Below, one piece after another: positions 23,574-36,002 of a stretch of 64,000 bases of DNA. The stretch's first letter is position 1; every line of letters starts with the position of its first letter. The translations under genes were made by a program, and so were the position numbers. The stretch lies in the NCBI GenBank assembly GCA_902805475.1, contig CADCSX010000006.1, forward strand, positions 2,046,001 to 2,110,000, given 5' to 3'. This stretch comes from Entonaema liquescens. Lineage: Eukaryota; Ascomycota; Sordariomycetes; Xylariales; Xylariaceae. A model generated the notes under the pieces. It was given only the letters and a program-made list of their open reading frames with translations. It searched no databases and was not told the DNA's origin.

Positions 23574-24433
23574 AGCCGATAACTATGCGAGACGATATTA
23601 TTTGGGACTGTTGCTGGGTTGGGTTCCAGAATGGAAATAATGTGGTGTTGTGGATGTGGTAGAGGAGCGCAGGGCAGCGGAATGATTGACGTCTGGTCCA
23701 AAGCTCAAGGCAGCTGGCCTCACGCGTCGTTACTTACCTCTCTCTTTAGGTCTCTTTTTACATGGTCCAAGCTCCAAATTTAGGTACGTACCTCTTTACA
23801 TCCCACCTTCAATTAGATAAGCGAGTATTACGTAAACTCACTCACTTCCATTACAACTTGAAATAGCATTCAACACATTCAAACTGCCTTCACAATGACA
23901 CAACTACAAGTACGCATATCATTTCCGAGTTGTGTTTACTATATGCACCTAAGCTCTTCTCAATCATATAACGAAGCCCTATCATCTATGAAAATCCAAT
24001 ATAACCGATTAATTATGAGTACCCCGGGAAACAATGAAATATCACATCGATACGTTGACGACCAAAAAACCTGGAAAAGAAAGTTAATAAGATACGGCCG
24101 TTCTCACTACAATGGAATATTGGTTACAGCTATATACTCGTAGAGAAGGTAGGGACGGCCGTTAGAATGAGAATGAAATGAAATGTAATGTATGGGTGTC
24201 TATATAAACTGGGCGTGGTCTGCCCGTTCATCTTTATACACCGTTTTTCGTGGCCACATCATGCCATGGACCATGATACACCGTTGGTGTCTTCAACTTT
24301 TCTTCTGTCGTCTCGACTAGATATACTACTAAGTGGGTTTTCTAATAAAATCTGTGTCCCATCCCCGCCTTTCCCCGTCACTCCCCGGGCCATTATTTCC
24401 CAACTCCGTCCCGAATTCGCAGAATTTGCTAAT
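23574..24433. other. Intergenic
   Basis: Promoter of the proteasome gene and 3' region of the TRP-like gene. A well-placed ATG at 23895 followed by a GTACGC donor-like site hints at a small spliced gene, but no continuing exon could be supported. Confidence 0.4.
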
Positions 24434-26792
24434 TTAGAGCACGGTTGGTCCGCGATACTCTGAATTCCCGTTCTGGTAACCACCGTACCCGCCCCCTACG
24501 TTCGGAGCCGCACTCTGGTCCGAACCTCGCATCGGTACGCTGGGGGTCAAGGGTCTGGAGTTGTACGAAAGGCTTAATGGCGAATATGTATCGGCCGGCT
24601 CGACTACGATACTGATGTATGGATCCGGTGAAGGAGAGCGGCGGTCAAGTGGCTGCTTGGAGTCTGACACGGCGTTGGTATAAGTAATGGTGAATTTGGT
24701 GTCATTGCTCTTCGCACGATCTAGGAGCAACGAGTTGCGTGCATCCAGAGGCGTCAAGTTGTCCATATCACGCTGGTATTGCTCTGTACTCTTTGTTAGA
24801 ATCGCTGTTCCCGGTTCTACGTGTTGAGGGAGACCAAGATTGTTCAACTTACCCATCTCCTTTCTGCGCTTGCGGTGCGGGTTTTGCTTGCATAACGCTA
24901 TAATTGCATTCCACGCAATGAGGATTGCGAGAGTTCCCGCAAGACCCGATTGTATGCCAATCAGAACGACACCGGCAACTGTCTGCGTAGTTTGAGCGAT
25001 GCCGAATTCCTCAACGAAGATAAGAACGCAGACAATTGAAAGGACACGGACAACCGCAATAGCGATATTGATAACATTGCCAGATTTCCGCTCGAATGGT
25101 TTGCTCCAGACCAACAAGGCCAACATTGATCCTTCGACGATTAGAAGACAAATCGACTGTGCCATACCATGACCGTCGGTGGCGGCAAGAACACAACCCT
25201 TGGCGAACATATACCCGATAACTGGTACAAAAATCCACCAATAGTCCTTCTTATAAGACTCGTAGAACAGGGAATACTTAACCCAGTTCTCCTTTTTCTC
25301 ATAGAGCCCTGCGGTATCTCCCTCGCTGTTCTTAAGCTTGTGCGCGATAGTCCAGATCTTCCAGGAGAAGAAAGCTAAAATGGCTGTGAATAGGAGAAGA
25401 GTAATGGCAGCGAGAGCCTGAGCCGCCCAGGAATCTCCATGCGTGAATTGAAACACGCAGTACAGAACCCAGATGCTGTACAGGAGCAGAATAAGGGACG
25501 TAATGGCGCGAGCAATCGAACGCCAGTAATGCTTGCGGAAACCAGTCCAAGACTCAGGAAAGTTGCCATATAAGGACCAAGCCTCGAGAATAACCTTGAT
25601 TAACAAAATACCAACGACGATGACGGCAACCACGATAGCAACAATCAATAAAGCCGTCATAAAAGTATTAGACTGCGGCACGGATAATTGTTGAGCGTAT
25701 CCCTGAATACCCGAGACAGCTGCGCGGATCGTCGCTTCGGTATTGGTCGCTATATCCGGGTCGGTACTCGTTGCGCTAACGGAGGCTTCGATGTCGCGAA
25801 TAGTAAGGTTAGCTGTCTCTACAGAACGACTAAAGAGCGAACCCTTGCCGCTTGTAGTCGAGCCGTCGGGGTAGACGAGAGTGGCCTGCTGAAGGAATTC
25901 GACGCTGTCCCTGGTTAAGTTTCCACCAGTCATTGCTCGAAAGTTATCAATGGAGACCTGCATTTGCCTCCATGGGATGAGGCCCGTCGAGAAAGCAAAA
26001 TTCTTCGTGAAACTGCGGTAAATCTGCGGCGTCTGTACGGACATCATACCGTTCATCGCGAAACCTTGGAAGATACCGACCATGTCCAAGAAACTTGGGC
26101 TCATAGTGCCTCCTGCTGCACCGCCGGCCGCGCCAGCTCCTCCTGAAGCTGCACCAACAGCTCCAATACCGCTCATCAACAGAGCTGCACCTGCTACACC
26201 GGCGGCGGCGTACGAAACTGCGGACATACTGGTCGTCTTTCCATTCGTTATTTGTGCCTGGATGCAACCTAATTCTTGTGTGCCGTCTAAGGACATAAGC
26301 TTCAGCGTCGCCTCAGCCGCAATATCAGGTACCTGGAAGGCAACACCAGGAATGACATTGGCATACTGCGGAGGTATCGCCTGGGTACCTGCTGCAGTAA
26401 AGACACCAGCCGGAACTATTCTCTAGTCAGCATTATAACCTATGAGAGAAATCATTGAGGTTCATAAACATACCAGGACACAACTCCTCAACGTATGTAT
26501 CCTCACCACAAGGATTGAAGTTGTTTGTGTAAATATCCTTCCCATACGCTGTCACGGAGAGCGATGCCGTTACATTGTGCTCCTTATCGCTCGAACCTGC
26601 AACGTCGAAAACCACAGTCTTATCGGCATTGTTATAAGCAATTTCCACCTTTTGAACCCTGACGTTGCTATTCGTCTGACAATTGTTGAATCCAGTTGTT
26701 ACTAAAACATCGCTGCCCAGGACTCCGCTGGCAAATGCTGTCGCGCAAACAGCTGCGCGCCGGATATTCCACCTCGAATTCGATGTCGCCAT
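24434..26792 (-). CDS. Fungal TRP-like membrane protein (ML-like / TRP domain)
   Basis: Two exons, 26792-26474 and 26415-24434, 58-nt intron; 766 residues. A signal peptide (MATSNSRWNIRRAAVCATAF...ASGVLG) leads into an extracellular ML-like domain of ~140 residues with paired cysteines (FNNCQ, NPCGEDTYVEELCP, GVFTAAG, LGCIQ) and N-glycosylation sites. About nine hydrophobic segments follow between ~165 and ~615, including ALLIVAIVVAVIVVGILLI, ITSLILLLYSIWVLYCVF and GVVLIGIQSGLAGTLAILI. The cytosolic tail (~150 residues) is Ser/Pro-rich. This is the layout of fungal TRP-family proteins (Pkd2/Flc type) linked to Ca2+ handling, FAD transport and wall integrity; the exact substrate is unknown. 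The splice acceptor is set by recovery of the CPVPAGVF motif. An in-frame 36-nt GTAAG...TAG segment at 24817-24852 in the tail could be an ultra-short optional intron. Confidence 0.88.
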
Positions 26793-29700
26793 GCTGATCG
26801 GATTTTGTCTATATCGTGGAATGACTTAAAGGAAACCGTAAAGCCACTGGGAAGTGGAACCGTTCGTTATCTATATGTATGCTGCTTTGTGTAGACGCCT
26901 GCCCAGCTGTGCGGAAAAAATCAATCGCTAGATGCTGCCTGATGTACCACGGTGTAGATAACCGTTTTGATGAGCCTATTAAAAATCTGTATCGGTTGTA
27001 AAAAATTGAATCCGGATCGAAGAAAAAGTGTTCGTCCGAATTATTGTAATGATTGGTGATTTCTTAGTTTGATGACCGTTTCGGTAGCTTGAAATAGTTA
27101 CATAAAAAGATGTGGGATAAAAGTGCACAATACCAAGGAGAAGGTCTTGTTGCCTAAGAAAAAAAGCATGCAAGTAAAAAGATGGCCAAGGATCAACCTA
27201 TGGTAAGAATTGAAAAAATGGCAACAAGACGCTCTCCGAAGAATGAGTGAATGTGGTAGCAGGACCCAGGACCGTTCGTAGATATGAAAGACGAGAACGG
27301 GCCTGGGACGCGTTGTCAACGATGACGAGAAGGTTGACGATAGTAGTAGTACGTGAGAGAGGGTCGACGACGGCGCATATATGAAACGAGTTTCTTACTT
27401 AGAGCAGTAAAACGAGTGTGGGTTGATTATGAAAAAAGATCACTAAAAAGACGACTTTGAAGCAAGAAAGGGTTGTATAAGGCGCCAAAAAGGAAAGACT
27501 ATGAAGGTCAAAGCAGGTTTGGTTGGTGAGGGAAGCCAAGCTCAAAAGATGCACACCTTCATCCACGACCCCTGATGAGATCTCTGCTTGAAGAGAAGAA
27601 GCGACCGTTAACTGGCTGCGCGTATGTCCCCCTGTTCTAAGCTTGAACATTCGAGGCCAAATACCCCAGTCTAGCTAATCCCCCTGTCGGAGCCATCGTC
27701 GTGGAGCCCAAGTTCAAAGGTGCGACAGGGGAGGCTTGGGGGCTAGGTACAAGATAATCCACATGAAACCGACCCCTTGAACATATCATTGGACAACCGG
27801 AAAGCTCCACGACTTTGACCAAGCCGAATTTGGGAGTCAGATGTCAGCTATCTTGGAATTTCGAAACATGGTGAGAATAGGTTGGTAAATGAAGTAGAGC
27901 GCCGCATCAAATCGACTGCCGTACTTAATCAAGCAACGTGGCGATCCATCGACTACCTTACGCAAACAAACCAGATATTTTATTTAGTAAGGTAAACAAA
28001 AAGAAAAGTATCTAACATTGATGGTATCCAGTAATAACGAAGTAACTACTAAAAATGAAGCATGAGAGTTTTGTGCATAGTATGCAAAACACCGAGGCCA
28101 AAAAGTTGGTACACACATGCAAATGTAAAATGTACATGTACCTAAAGCATGATTATCAAGATGGGGGCTCATTTACTCAACCAAGAACAAAGTAATTCCA
28201 GTTTGAGAATAAGACAAGGAACCTGATTGGTCAAAAAGTGAAAGAGGAAGGGAGGAAATTAAACTCATTGGCTAGAAATTGTTAGTACATATCCAGAATT
28301 GGTAGTGAGAATGAACCGCCACCAGGGGGGAACGTTGTCAGTGGCAGGGGTTGTCTTACATAACTCCCGGCTTCCCAAATTCCAAGCCACGTTCGAAAAC
28401 AGGAGTTATTCCATGAAATCTTCTCAAATACGATGTCTTGGGTACGCGTGAAGAAAGGGGGGGGAAGAGTGAATAACTATTCTGCTTTACATAAACGTAC
28501 GTCACTGAATAAAGCAGCATTCAAACACGAGAATGATCTCCAATCATATTTCCTTTTATTCACTTTCTAGAATTATGCCTCCGGGATCTTGATATACCTT
28601 ATACGTTCATCTTATTATTGAACCCTAGCCTAGCGATCTAATAGAATGACGAACCACCTTTATCCTGGACCTAGTTATAAAAGAGGTGCATGGGATATTG
28701 AGTACATAATTTAATGTTGTTATGCATGTCTTCAACAACACCAACACCGCGTCGCATGATAATGCCCGAAGGGAGTCGTGAGAAGAGACTCTTAACACCT
28801 TACATAGTACCACTCACTATAAATATATACTCCGAGCGACGCCTTCATATATCTGAGTCGTTTATTCCTTTAGTTCCGATTGATCCTTTTTTTTTCTTTT
28901 TTTTTTCTTCTTTTTCCAGTATGCTTACAGTGGGTTATCGAGGGCGGGCTAAGAAGCGGCGTCGTATGAAACGGCGTAGTTAATGAACCACTAAATTAAG
29001 GCTGGCTTACTTGGCCAAATCGCCAATGGCGCTACTACAATAACAGCAGTAGCGAATACATATAAATAACTGCAATTCCCCACGGGAACCAACGTGGGTC
29101 TCAAATAAGATTCGATTTAAATCACCATTCTGTTTTAGCTCAAGTTTTCAGGATAGGAAGATAGGAATACAATATTAGTTAACGCCGATATGTTGAGACC
29201 AATCAATGTATTATCATTATTGACTTATCATGATTCGAAACAGACTTTTGTGAGGCTAGCAAAGTGGTGTTATGCAGTTGAGACGCAAGGGAGAACTGTA
29301 CGTTTACAGTTTATGAGTGAACAGACAGACATCCGAATACATTCGGACAAAAATGGTTGCGCCAGGTGGGTAAAGCTTTGAAATTGACAAGAACTACCCA
29401 TAACGTGTGAGACCCGCCTATCTAGATGAAATGCAGAGGCCTCCAGCCCGTACGAAAGAGTTGGATATGCCAAAATCTTGCCTAAATACATATGCAAAGA
29501 AACAAATCAAGGTATCTGAATTGTAAAGGAGAGATCTATTGAAAGTCTAGAAGAAAGCACGCCAAACCACCCAGATCCCATGACTCGAAAGAAAAGAAAA
29601 CAGCTTCTCATCAGGTCAAACATTTGTGTGTATTCCGCTGCTGTCATATACTATCTTCAAAAGTTCATCAAGAGTCCATCCATCGTGTCGTACTGAACGA

Positions 29701-30025
29701 CATCCCTAATCTTTTTGGCACTGGACACACCCCAAACAAAATAGACAGCTTTCGTCCCACCATGCGTATTCCAGTTTTAAGAACGTAGTATGAGTGATAA
29801 TCTGGACAAGATAGTCCAGTAACCTTCTGGCTAGGTAGTTTTCGTCCAGAAAAAGAAAATATAAGAGTACTGCCCCCCAAAAACGCCATAGGATATCGTC
29901 AGTTTCGCATGGAATTTCTAAATCGGTCCAAGATCGTCATGGGACATCCTACAAACTCCAGCCTAGGGGTATCTGTCATAAGGAGGTATCGCAAAATATA
30001 TTGCAAAACAAGAATAGGTCATTAA
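26793..30025. other. Long intergenic region (3.2 kb)
   Basis: Upstream of the TRP-like gene and downstream of the C2H2 gene. It is AT-rich with short open frames only. A long pyrimidine tract at 28886-28919 ends in CAG and is followed by a 20-codon very basic reading frame (28921-28983). No recognised gene, RNA or mobile element. Confidence 0.5.
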
Positions 30026-33000
30026 TCACGGATTGTAAAAGTCATTCTGGCCTTGATGAGGTGAGTGGTGATAAGGTGAAACGGAACCGTGGTTGGAATA
30101 CTGCTCGACAGGTTGGATATTGCCAGCTGCAAGGTTGCTGTAACATAACGGCCCAGTAGGCTCCTGAATCCCTAAAGCGTTAAGGTCGAACGGAGGGAAC
30201 TGTTCTAAACCTTCTTGCTGAGATTGCAAATTCACATAAGCGTTTGCAGGCTGGTCGAACGATGGCATTGTGGTGACAGGTACCGCATGGTATGGGGGTT
30301 GGGGTGGTTGAGGGCTGTTGTAATTGGGTATCATCAAGTTAGGCCCTTGGTTGGGTGTTATTTCATACGACCTCGCTATTGGGTGTGGGTTGTAGTAGTT
30401 ATGTGTTAAGGGATCTTGTACGGGTACCCGGGACATTCTATAGTTGAAGTCATCTTGGGGATACCCCGCCGGCCCTGCAGACATTGAAACGGAAATCGGT
30501 GTGTTCACATTTTCTGGACTAAAGCTCGGAGGTTCCTGTTTCACTGGGGGTACTGGAAAACTAGGGCGTGGAGGATCCTGCACGGGACTGATGATTGTAT
30601 CTGCATCCAGCTCCTTCCTGGCAACGACGTCTAAGACAGGGAGGCTGAGGTGCTCCATATGCTTCGCCAAGTGAACCGTAAGTTTTTTCCAGGTCGGAAA
30701 TGTCTTTCGACAGAACCGGCAAGGCTCATTAGATGGTTTATCTGAAGTGTCGACGTGGCACGACTCTACTCTCGCCCACGTGCGGTCACCACCTCCAGCC
30801 TTTTTTATGGCAGCTTTCGTTTTGATCTTTGGCTCTGCGAACTTGTGCTCGCGAACGAGATGCTGTAAAAAATTGTCACGTCTATAACAGATGTGCCGGC
30901 AATCGTCAACATCGCATGTCCACCATTCGAGGTGCCGATGACCTTCATTTTCATGGCGGACCCAGTCAGCTTTTCTTTTAAACATCTTAGGATTTTGGCA
31001 TTTCTCCCAGGTGCATGTAAATGGCTGGACATCTTCGTGCACATGTTTGGTCCAGTCGGAGGGCTTTTGGAACTTTTTGCTTGTGAAGCACAGTTGACAC
31101 TCAAATTCTGCTGGGAGAGATGAAGTCGGCGGCATGGGGATGCCTGGCGGGAAACTTTCCGAGTTGATACTACCTTCAAGCGGCGTAGTGTCACCATCGG
31201 AAGAATCTGGTCGAGTTGATAAGGGATCAAGACCGCGCTCATTGCCCCTACCATCTAGCGGAACAGCTGACCCACCAAGTTCGATGCATTGTGCTCCGCT
31301 AAGACACTTCCGCTGTCGAACCTGGTTGAGATGCTTGATTTTAGCGGTCTGAAGTTGTTTGTAGCGTATAACCATCTGATGCGCAATGCGGTCGGCTAGC
31401 CATCCATTCTCGCTTAGAAGACCAGGATTCTGATCAAATACATGCTCTCGGAAGCCCGCGAAAGTTGGTTCTATGAGCTTCGATTTGTTCGGCTCAGTCT
31501 TTATGTCTGAGTCATCAAACCCCTCCTCGTCTTCATCCTCATCTTCGTCGTCATCCTGTTCCATTGTAGGCCGCGTCCCTCCTAGCGAAGCGACGGGTAG
31601 ACCACCTTGTTTTTTCAACATTTCCACGAGATTTGGGTGACCCTTTGGAAGCTCCGTTTTACTCCTCGGCCTCCTAAGGGTATTTTTGACGGAAGGTAAA
31701 GTAAGAGCTCCAAAAGAACTTTTCGGCGAAGCGACCGACGCACTAATTGAACCGCTCCGAACATGAGTTGTCCCAATAGAAGCGGCCCCTGTAGCCATTC
31801 CAAGCAGAGCGGTATTTAAACTGGGAGGCTGCTTCTTAAGCCCCCAGCTTGAAGTACGTACCGGCGGTGCCAGCGTGTCTTTCGACTCTCGACGTTCACG
31901 TTCTCCAATATCTTCTGGCGGGACGTCACTAGCATTGCTTCCTTTACGCTTTAGGATTTGACTGGTGCTGGGCTTCCGTACAAGGCTGGGAATTCTCTTC
32001 ATGAAATTCGGCCGGCGACTATGTGTGCTAATAGATAGCTTCTTAAAGAAATTTCCGCTGAGAATTTCGTCCATATCCACGAGGCTGGGCAGGCTTCGCC
32101 TGCGCGTCCCCCAGGTAGCTGCTCTCGAGACGATCGAGTCGTTATCTTGGCACTGCCGATTAAACCTTTCGATAGCGGCTTGCGATGTCGCAGGTTGATA
32201 TTGGGAGCCGGATTGTATTGCATGGATCGCCGGTGCATCTTGCCAAGTAGGGAACTGCCGCATTATATCGATATCAGTGTGCGTGATAGGCCCACCTGGC
32301 CCATCCACATTAATATATGTTTGACCAGGAATGTACTTGTTTTCGGTTGTGTCTCCTAGGGGAATCTCGGCGGAAGATATATTATCATCCTCCGAATCTT
32401 GTCCGCCGGCAACCCTGCCGGGAAGCCCTTCTTGACCAGCGGGAACATTGCTTGGGTTGCCCGCCGAGCGTGAAACCCACTCGAAAACTTCTTTGTTCTT
32501 CTCGGCACGCTCCCTTTGAGTGGCTTGCTGATTAGGGCTTGGAATCTCCTCAGAAGGTCGGTTTCCTGGAGCAAGGCCTCGATATCCTCCAGCAGACTGA
32601 GGTAGCCAGTTACCATGTGCATCTCGTGACACTGTCGCTATACTCTCATGGGTATCCTCGCCGGCCAAATCGCCAGCCAGGTTTTGTGAAACATGCGTAG
32701 TTCGGGGGCTCTCAGCGTCACCGGTCAAGGATCTCTCCACGCCCTGTATTGGTGCTTCTTCGTCTTGGTTCCACATGGAAACGGTAACACGAGGACTTTG
32801 GGTAGCCATAGCAAGTGTACCCGGCGAAACACTATCATCACTTGAGAAACTACCGCCGTTGGTATCTGGTGTAAGCTGGGGCGCGGACCGATTCGAATCG
32901 ATTGAGTCGGTAAAAGGCTGGACTTGATTTACGAAATGCCGAGGTTCAGTGGAACTCGCTAAGTCAGTATGGGCCTCTACACTGCCACCAAAAGTTGCTA

Positions 33001-33469
33001 TCGATGGGACGGCGGGTGTTTGATGAGGACTTAGAGGATATATATCATCTCTAGCACCACCGTTTTGGACGGGTACATGAGTTATGGGGTCTTGAATGCT
33101 ATTGAACCCTCCTAGGAATTGGGGCAATGTATCCTGGACGTCGTTGAAGTCGACTCCAAGAAATGGGTCTTCAAAGTCGCTACTGAACTCGCTCGGCTGG
33201 TAGAAGTCGGTTGTGGAGATAGTGTCCGCGGGGGTATTGAGATTAGCTGCAGGAGAGGCGGAGTTGCTTCGAACATGGGAGGAATACGGCGATAACAAGT
33301 GAGACTCAATAGGGGTGACAGGACACTTCTGATCTTGGTTGTGGTTGTAGTTGTAGTTGTAGTTGTAACTATGGTGGGCGCCGCGGCGGGGTTGCTGTGT
33401 ACGATCATTGAGGTGATCGCGAAGGTCAAGCGACGCAGGCGAGACTGTGTGCCCAGCGTTCATGGTCAT
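30026..33469 (-). CDS. Large C2H2 zinc-finger protein (putative transcription factor)
   Basis: Single uninterrupted frame of 1147 residues. The N-terminal part is low-complexity (NYNYNYNHNQ at ~36; Ser/Thr/Pro/Gln-rich to ~600) with a basic region around 470-600 and an acidic run (DDDEDEDEDEEGFDDSD, ~640). Four C2H2-type fingers occupy ~790-940: CQLC...HVH, CTWEKC...HENEGH, CDVDDC...HLVREH and CRFCRKTF...HLAKH. The tail is Pro/Tyr/Gln/Asn-rich. The layout is that of a fungal regulatory protein with a central acidic patch and a nuclear DNA- or RNA-binding finger cluster. Target genes cannot be told from sequence. It is preceded by a very long non-coding leader region, common for fungal regulators. 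The first of two close ATGs (MTMN) was kept as start. Confidence 0.88.
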   Translation of the reverse strand: MTMNAGHTVSPASLDLRDHLNDRTQQPRRGAHHSYNYNYNYNHNQDQKCPVTPIESHLLSPYSSHVRSNSASPAANLNTPADTISTTDFYQPSEFSSDFEDPFLGVDFNDVQDTLPQFLGGFNSIQDPITHVPVQNGGARDDIYPLSPHQTPAVPSIATFGGSVEAHTDLASSTEPRHFVNQVQPFTDSIDSNRSAPQLTPDTNGGSFSSDDSVSPGTLAMATQSPRVTVSMWNQDEEAPIQGVERSLTGDAESPRTTHVSQNLAGDLAGEDTHESIATVSRDAHGNWLPQSAGGYRGLAPGNRPSEEIPSPNQQATQRERAEKNKEVFEWVSRSAGNPSNVPAGQEGLPGRVAGGQDSEDDNISSAEIPLGDTTENKYIPGQTYINVDGPGGPITHTDIDIMRQFPTWQDAPAIHAIQSGSQYQPATSQAAIERFNRQCQDNDSIVSRAATWGTRRRSLPSLVDMDEILSGNFFKKLSISTHSRRPNFMKRIPSLVRKPSTSQILKRKGSNASDVPPEDIGERERRESKDTLAPPVRTSSWGLKKQPPSLNTALLGMATGAASIGTTHVRSGSISASVASPKSSFGALTLPSVKNTLRRPRSKTELPKGHPNLVEMLKKQGGLPVASLGGTRPTMEQDDDEDEDEDEEGFDDSDIKTEPNKSKLIEPTFAGFREHVFDQNPGLLSENGWLADRIAHQMVIRYKQLQTAKIKHLNQVRQRKCLSGAQCIELGGSAVPLDGRGNERGLDPLSTRPDSSDGDTTPLEGSINSESFPPGIPMPPTSSLPAEFECQLCFTSKKFQKPSDWTKHVHEDVQPFTCTWEKCQNPKMFKRKADWVRHENEGHRHLEWWTCDVDDCRHICYRRDNFLQHLVREHKFAEPKIKTKAAIKKAGGGDRTWARVESCHVDTSDKPSNEPCRFCRKTFPTWKKLTVHLAKHMEHLSLPVLDVVARKELDADTIISPVQDPPRPSFPVPPVKQEPPSFSPENVNTPISVSMSAGPAGYPQDDFNYRMSRVPVQDPLTHNYYNPHPIARSYEITPNQGPNLMIPNYNSPQPPQPPYHAVPVTTMPSFDQPANAYVNLQSQQEGLEQFPPFDLNALGIQEPTGPLCYSNLAAGNIQPVEQYSNHGSVSPYHHSPHQGQNDFYNP

Positions 33470-36002
33470 AGCTGAGATTAAGATAGGTGGGCGACCCAGG
33501 GTTAGTATATATTAGGATAACGTATAATACTGGAATCGCGCAGCTCTTGTTAGACGTTTGTCAAGGGGAAACCATGTTCCTCCTATACTATCAGCGGCAG
33601 GCGCAACAACTGTAAGAGATGGCTGAGCCAGAGCCTCGCGATCCGAATGCGATGAACGGCTTTAGGATCAACTATCTTCAGTTACTTCATAGGGTAACTG
33701 GAGATATACAAAAGGGGTATGATGTTGAGAATGACAGGATCTAATTCTCGATTGAATGTCAGAAAACTTGATTCAGAAATTAGAAGAGAATCTAGTAGAG
33801 AGTCGTGATGACAATGCTTTGGGGAGGGGGGTTAAGTCGGCAAGTCGATACTGCAGCGGCGGCGGCGCTTAAGGTGAGTGGAGTTTTGAACGGAAACCGG
33901 CGCCAAAATGGAAATACCCCCAGCTTAGCGCGACCTCTTTTCTCCGCCCAAGACCAAGACAATCTGATCGAAACCTGTGCCGATGGATTGCAAGGGGGCC
34001 GTGCAAAAAGTACAAGGGAAGATGGCGGAAACTAATAGTTGAAGTGCTTAAGAATTTAGATATTTTAGATATTTCAGTGGACGAAAAGGACTATAGAACT
34101 GAATGCTAGGATACTAGGATACGAAGAAAGGGGCAGAGAAAATGGGAAGTGGAGGATGAGGTGACCTGAGATGGGCGGTACACTATGTCTATGTCGATGG
34201 ACAAAATGGAACAAGGCAATTTTTGAGCGAATCGATTCATCGACGATAGGGCTCGCGCACTACTGCGGCTCCCCTCGACAAATCTCTTGCGCCATTTGAT
34301 TGGGTCCCTGTCCGTCATTCTGTCATCGCCAGCCCGTCGAGGCGTTCTGCCTGTAAGTGAACAGGGGTTGTAAGGCATTCTTCGCTTCCTTCTCAGCCCC
34401 GAACAGAGTCGAGGGGCAACCCCACTTGTGAGCCCACCATGTTGCATAGATATATGTACACTAGGCCAAGCGAGATCGCAAGGCACTTCAGATGACAGAC
34501 GGGTACTAGTTGTATGTAGGCAAAGCTTGCTGTAAGTCAAAATGATGACATTTGCTGACCCGTCCTGCAAAATTCATATTTTGCATATGGACATATGGTA
34601 AGGCGGTGCTCTGTGGAGTGTGTGGCAGTAACCAACACATACCGAGATCTAAGACAGGTCAGTTCCCTCGAGATTCTAGACATGATAAATGTACCTACAT
34701 AGCATACATTTTGCTGCATGTTTAAAATGCGGGAGCCGAATCAAGATACTACCCCTTGCTGTTCCAGCCGCATCGTGGATTCTTATTGGTCAAATCGGAT
34801 AATCTCTAACTGCTGTCTCGATCTCCTCATTGGGGGAGAGACAGTGATCAGTGAATGTTACTCTAGCACGAGCTGATGAAAATGTGATTCGCTTAGAGTA
34901 ACTAGAAGCGCCAGTATCCAATGTTGGTGATATAGTAGACATGCCTTCCTAGTAATACCACCTTGGAAGGCATGGAGAAAACGGGAGAATATTTTCGGAT
35001 TCTTTCAGCGTATATGATCAATTGAATATGGTCAATCGTTGGTCCGAGTTGTATGCATCGGTTCCTGTCTCGATAACCTGCAGTAGCGTGGAATCCACAA
35101 GCCGATCTATTGAGTGCAGGGCACAACACAGCCACGACTGCGCTGGCATATTTACTTAGACCTAGGAATCAAGAGAGTGTGTGCGACATGGTCAGGCAGA
35201 AGTAACAACAAGCAGTGTTGCCGTTGCCAGGATGCTGTGTCGTCTTCAACATGTATTGTCTCTAGAACCGAGCATCGCGAACTCAGAAACCGAGCTTATT
35301 CAGATTCCAAAGTCCCCGACGGACGGTATTATGTAAGTACCTAGGTAGGTATGGGATCTAGAATCTGAGATGCAGTGTACTCCCGCTCAACCGTCAATGT
35401 TGAAGAACGGCACAGCGCTGAATCTAGTATTTTTAACCGCGCAACCGCGATGCAACACGACCGTTAGGTGAAGACTATTCCGATTCTAAGGTACCCAATA
35501 TCTTGCCGGGACTTTCAATATGTGTGCTAGGTTTGCGGGTATCGCTGTGCCGCAAGAGTTGCATCATTAGAGTATCAAGCTTGTTAGGATTTTGGTTCAA
35601 AAATCCAACAAGTTCCAAATTCGAAAACCAACAGGTAAAAAGAACCGGAGAGAGTCACGTGTTTAGCCTACTGCTTCAGCTCCAGCTTCCACTTCCCGTA
35701 GTTCCCGTCCTAATCCGTACCTAGGTACTTGTGGGAATATGGAGGGTGGGGGCTTATTAGTACAATACCCTTAGGTAACAGCCCAAGTGGTACCCTTACA
35801 ATTGCCCTTACAAACACCCCGCAACGAAGATAGGTTAGCCAGCCATTCGCCATTTCCAGGCAAGTCTCAACCGCCCTAAACCTTCTTATGTACCATCAAC
35901 GTCACGTAGCCATATCATATTCTATGCGCGATCTTCAATAAGTTAAGAAAATATTAATCTTACTATAAGTGATAAAAATAATTCCAAGTTGGACTAGTAA
36001 AT
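33470..36002. other. Divergent intergenic region upstream of the C2H2 gene
   Basis: About 2.5 kb between the C2H2 gene (-) and the DUF202 gene (+). It probably contains the long 5' leader and promoter of the C2H2 gene. Palindromic CTAGGTAC tracts occur near 35335-35352 and 35717-35730. Open frames at 33805-34035 and 34106-34570 lack recognisable features and are not accepted. Confidence 0.5.

Noticed and set aside
23895..24143. 82-codon frame with a good start context and a donor-like site after five codons
   Set aside because: No second exon could be found and the encoded sequence has no family features.
34106..34570. 154-codon minus-strand frame upstream of the C2H2 gene
   Set aside because: Not recognised and located in the likely long leader region of the C2H2 gene; could at most be an upstream frame.
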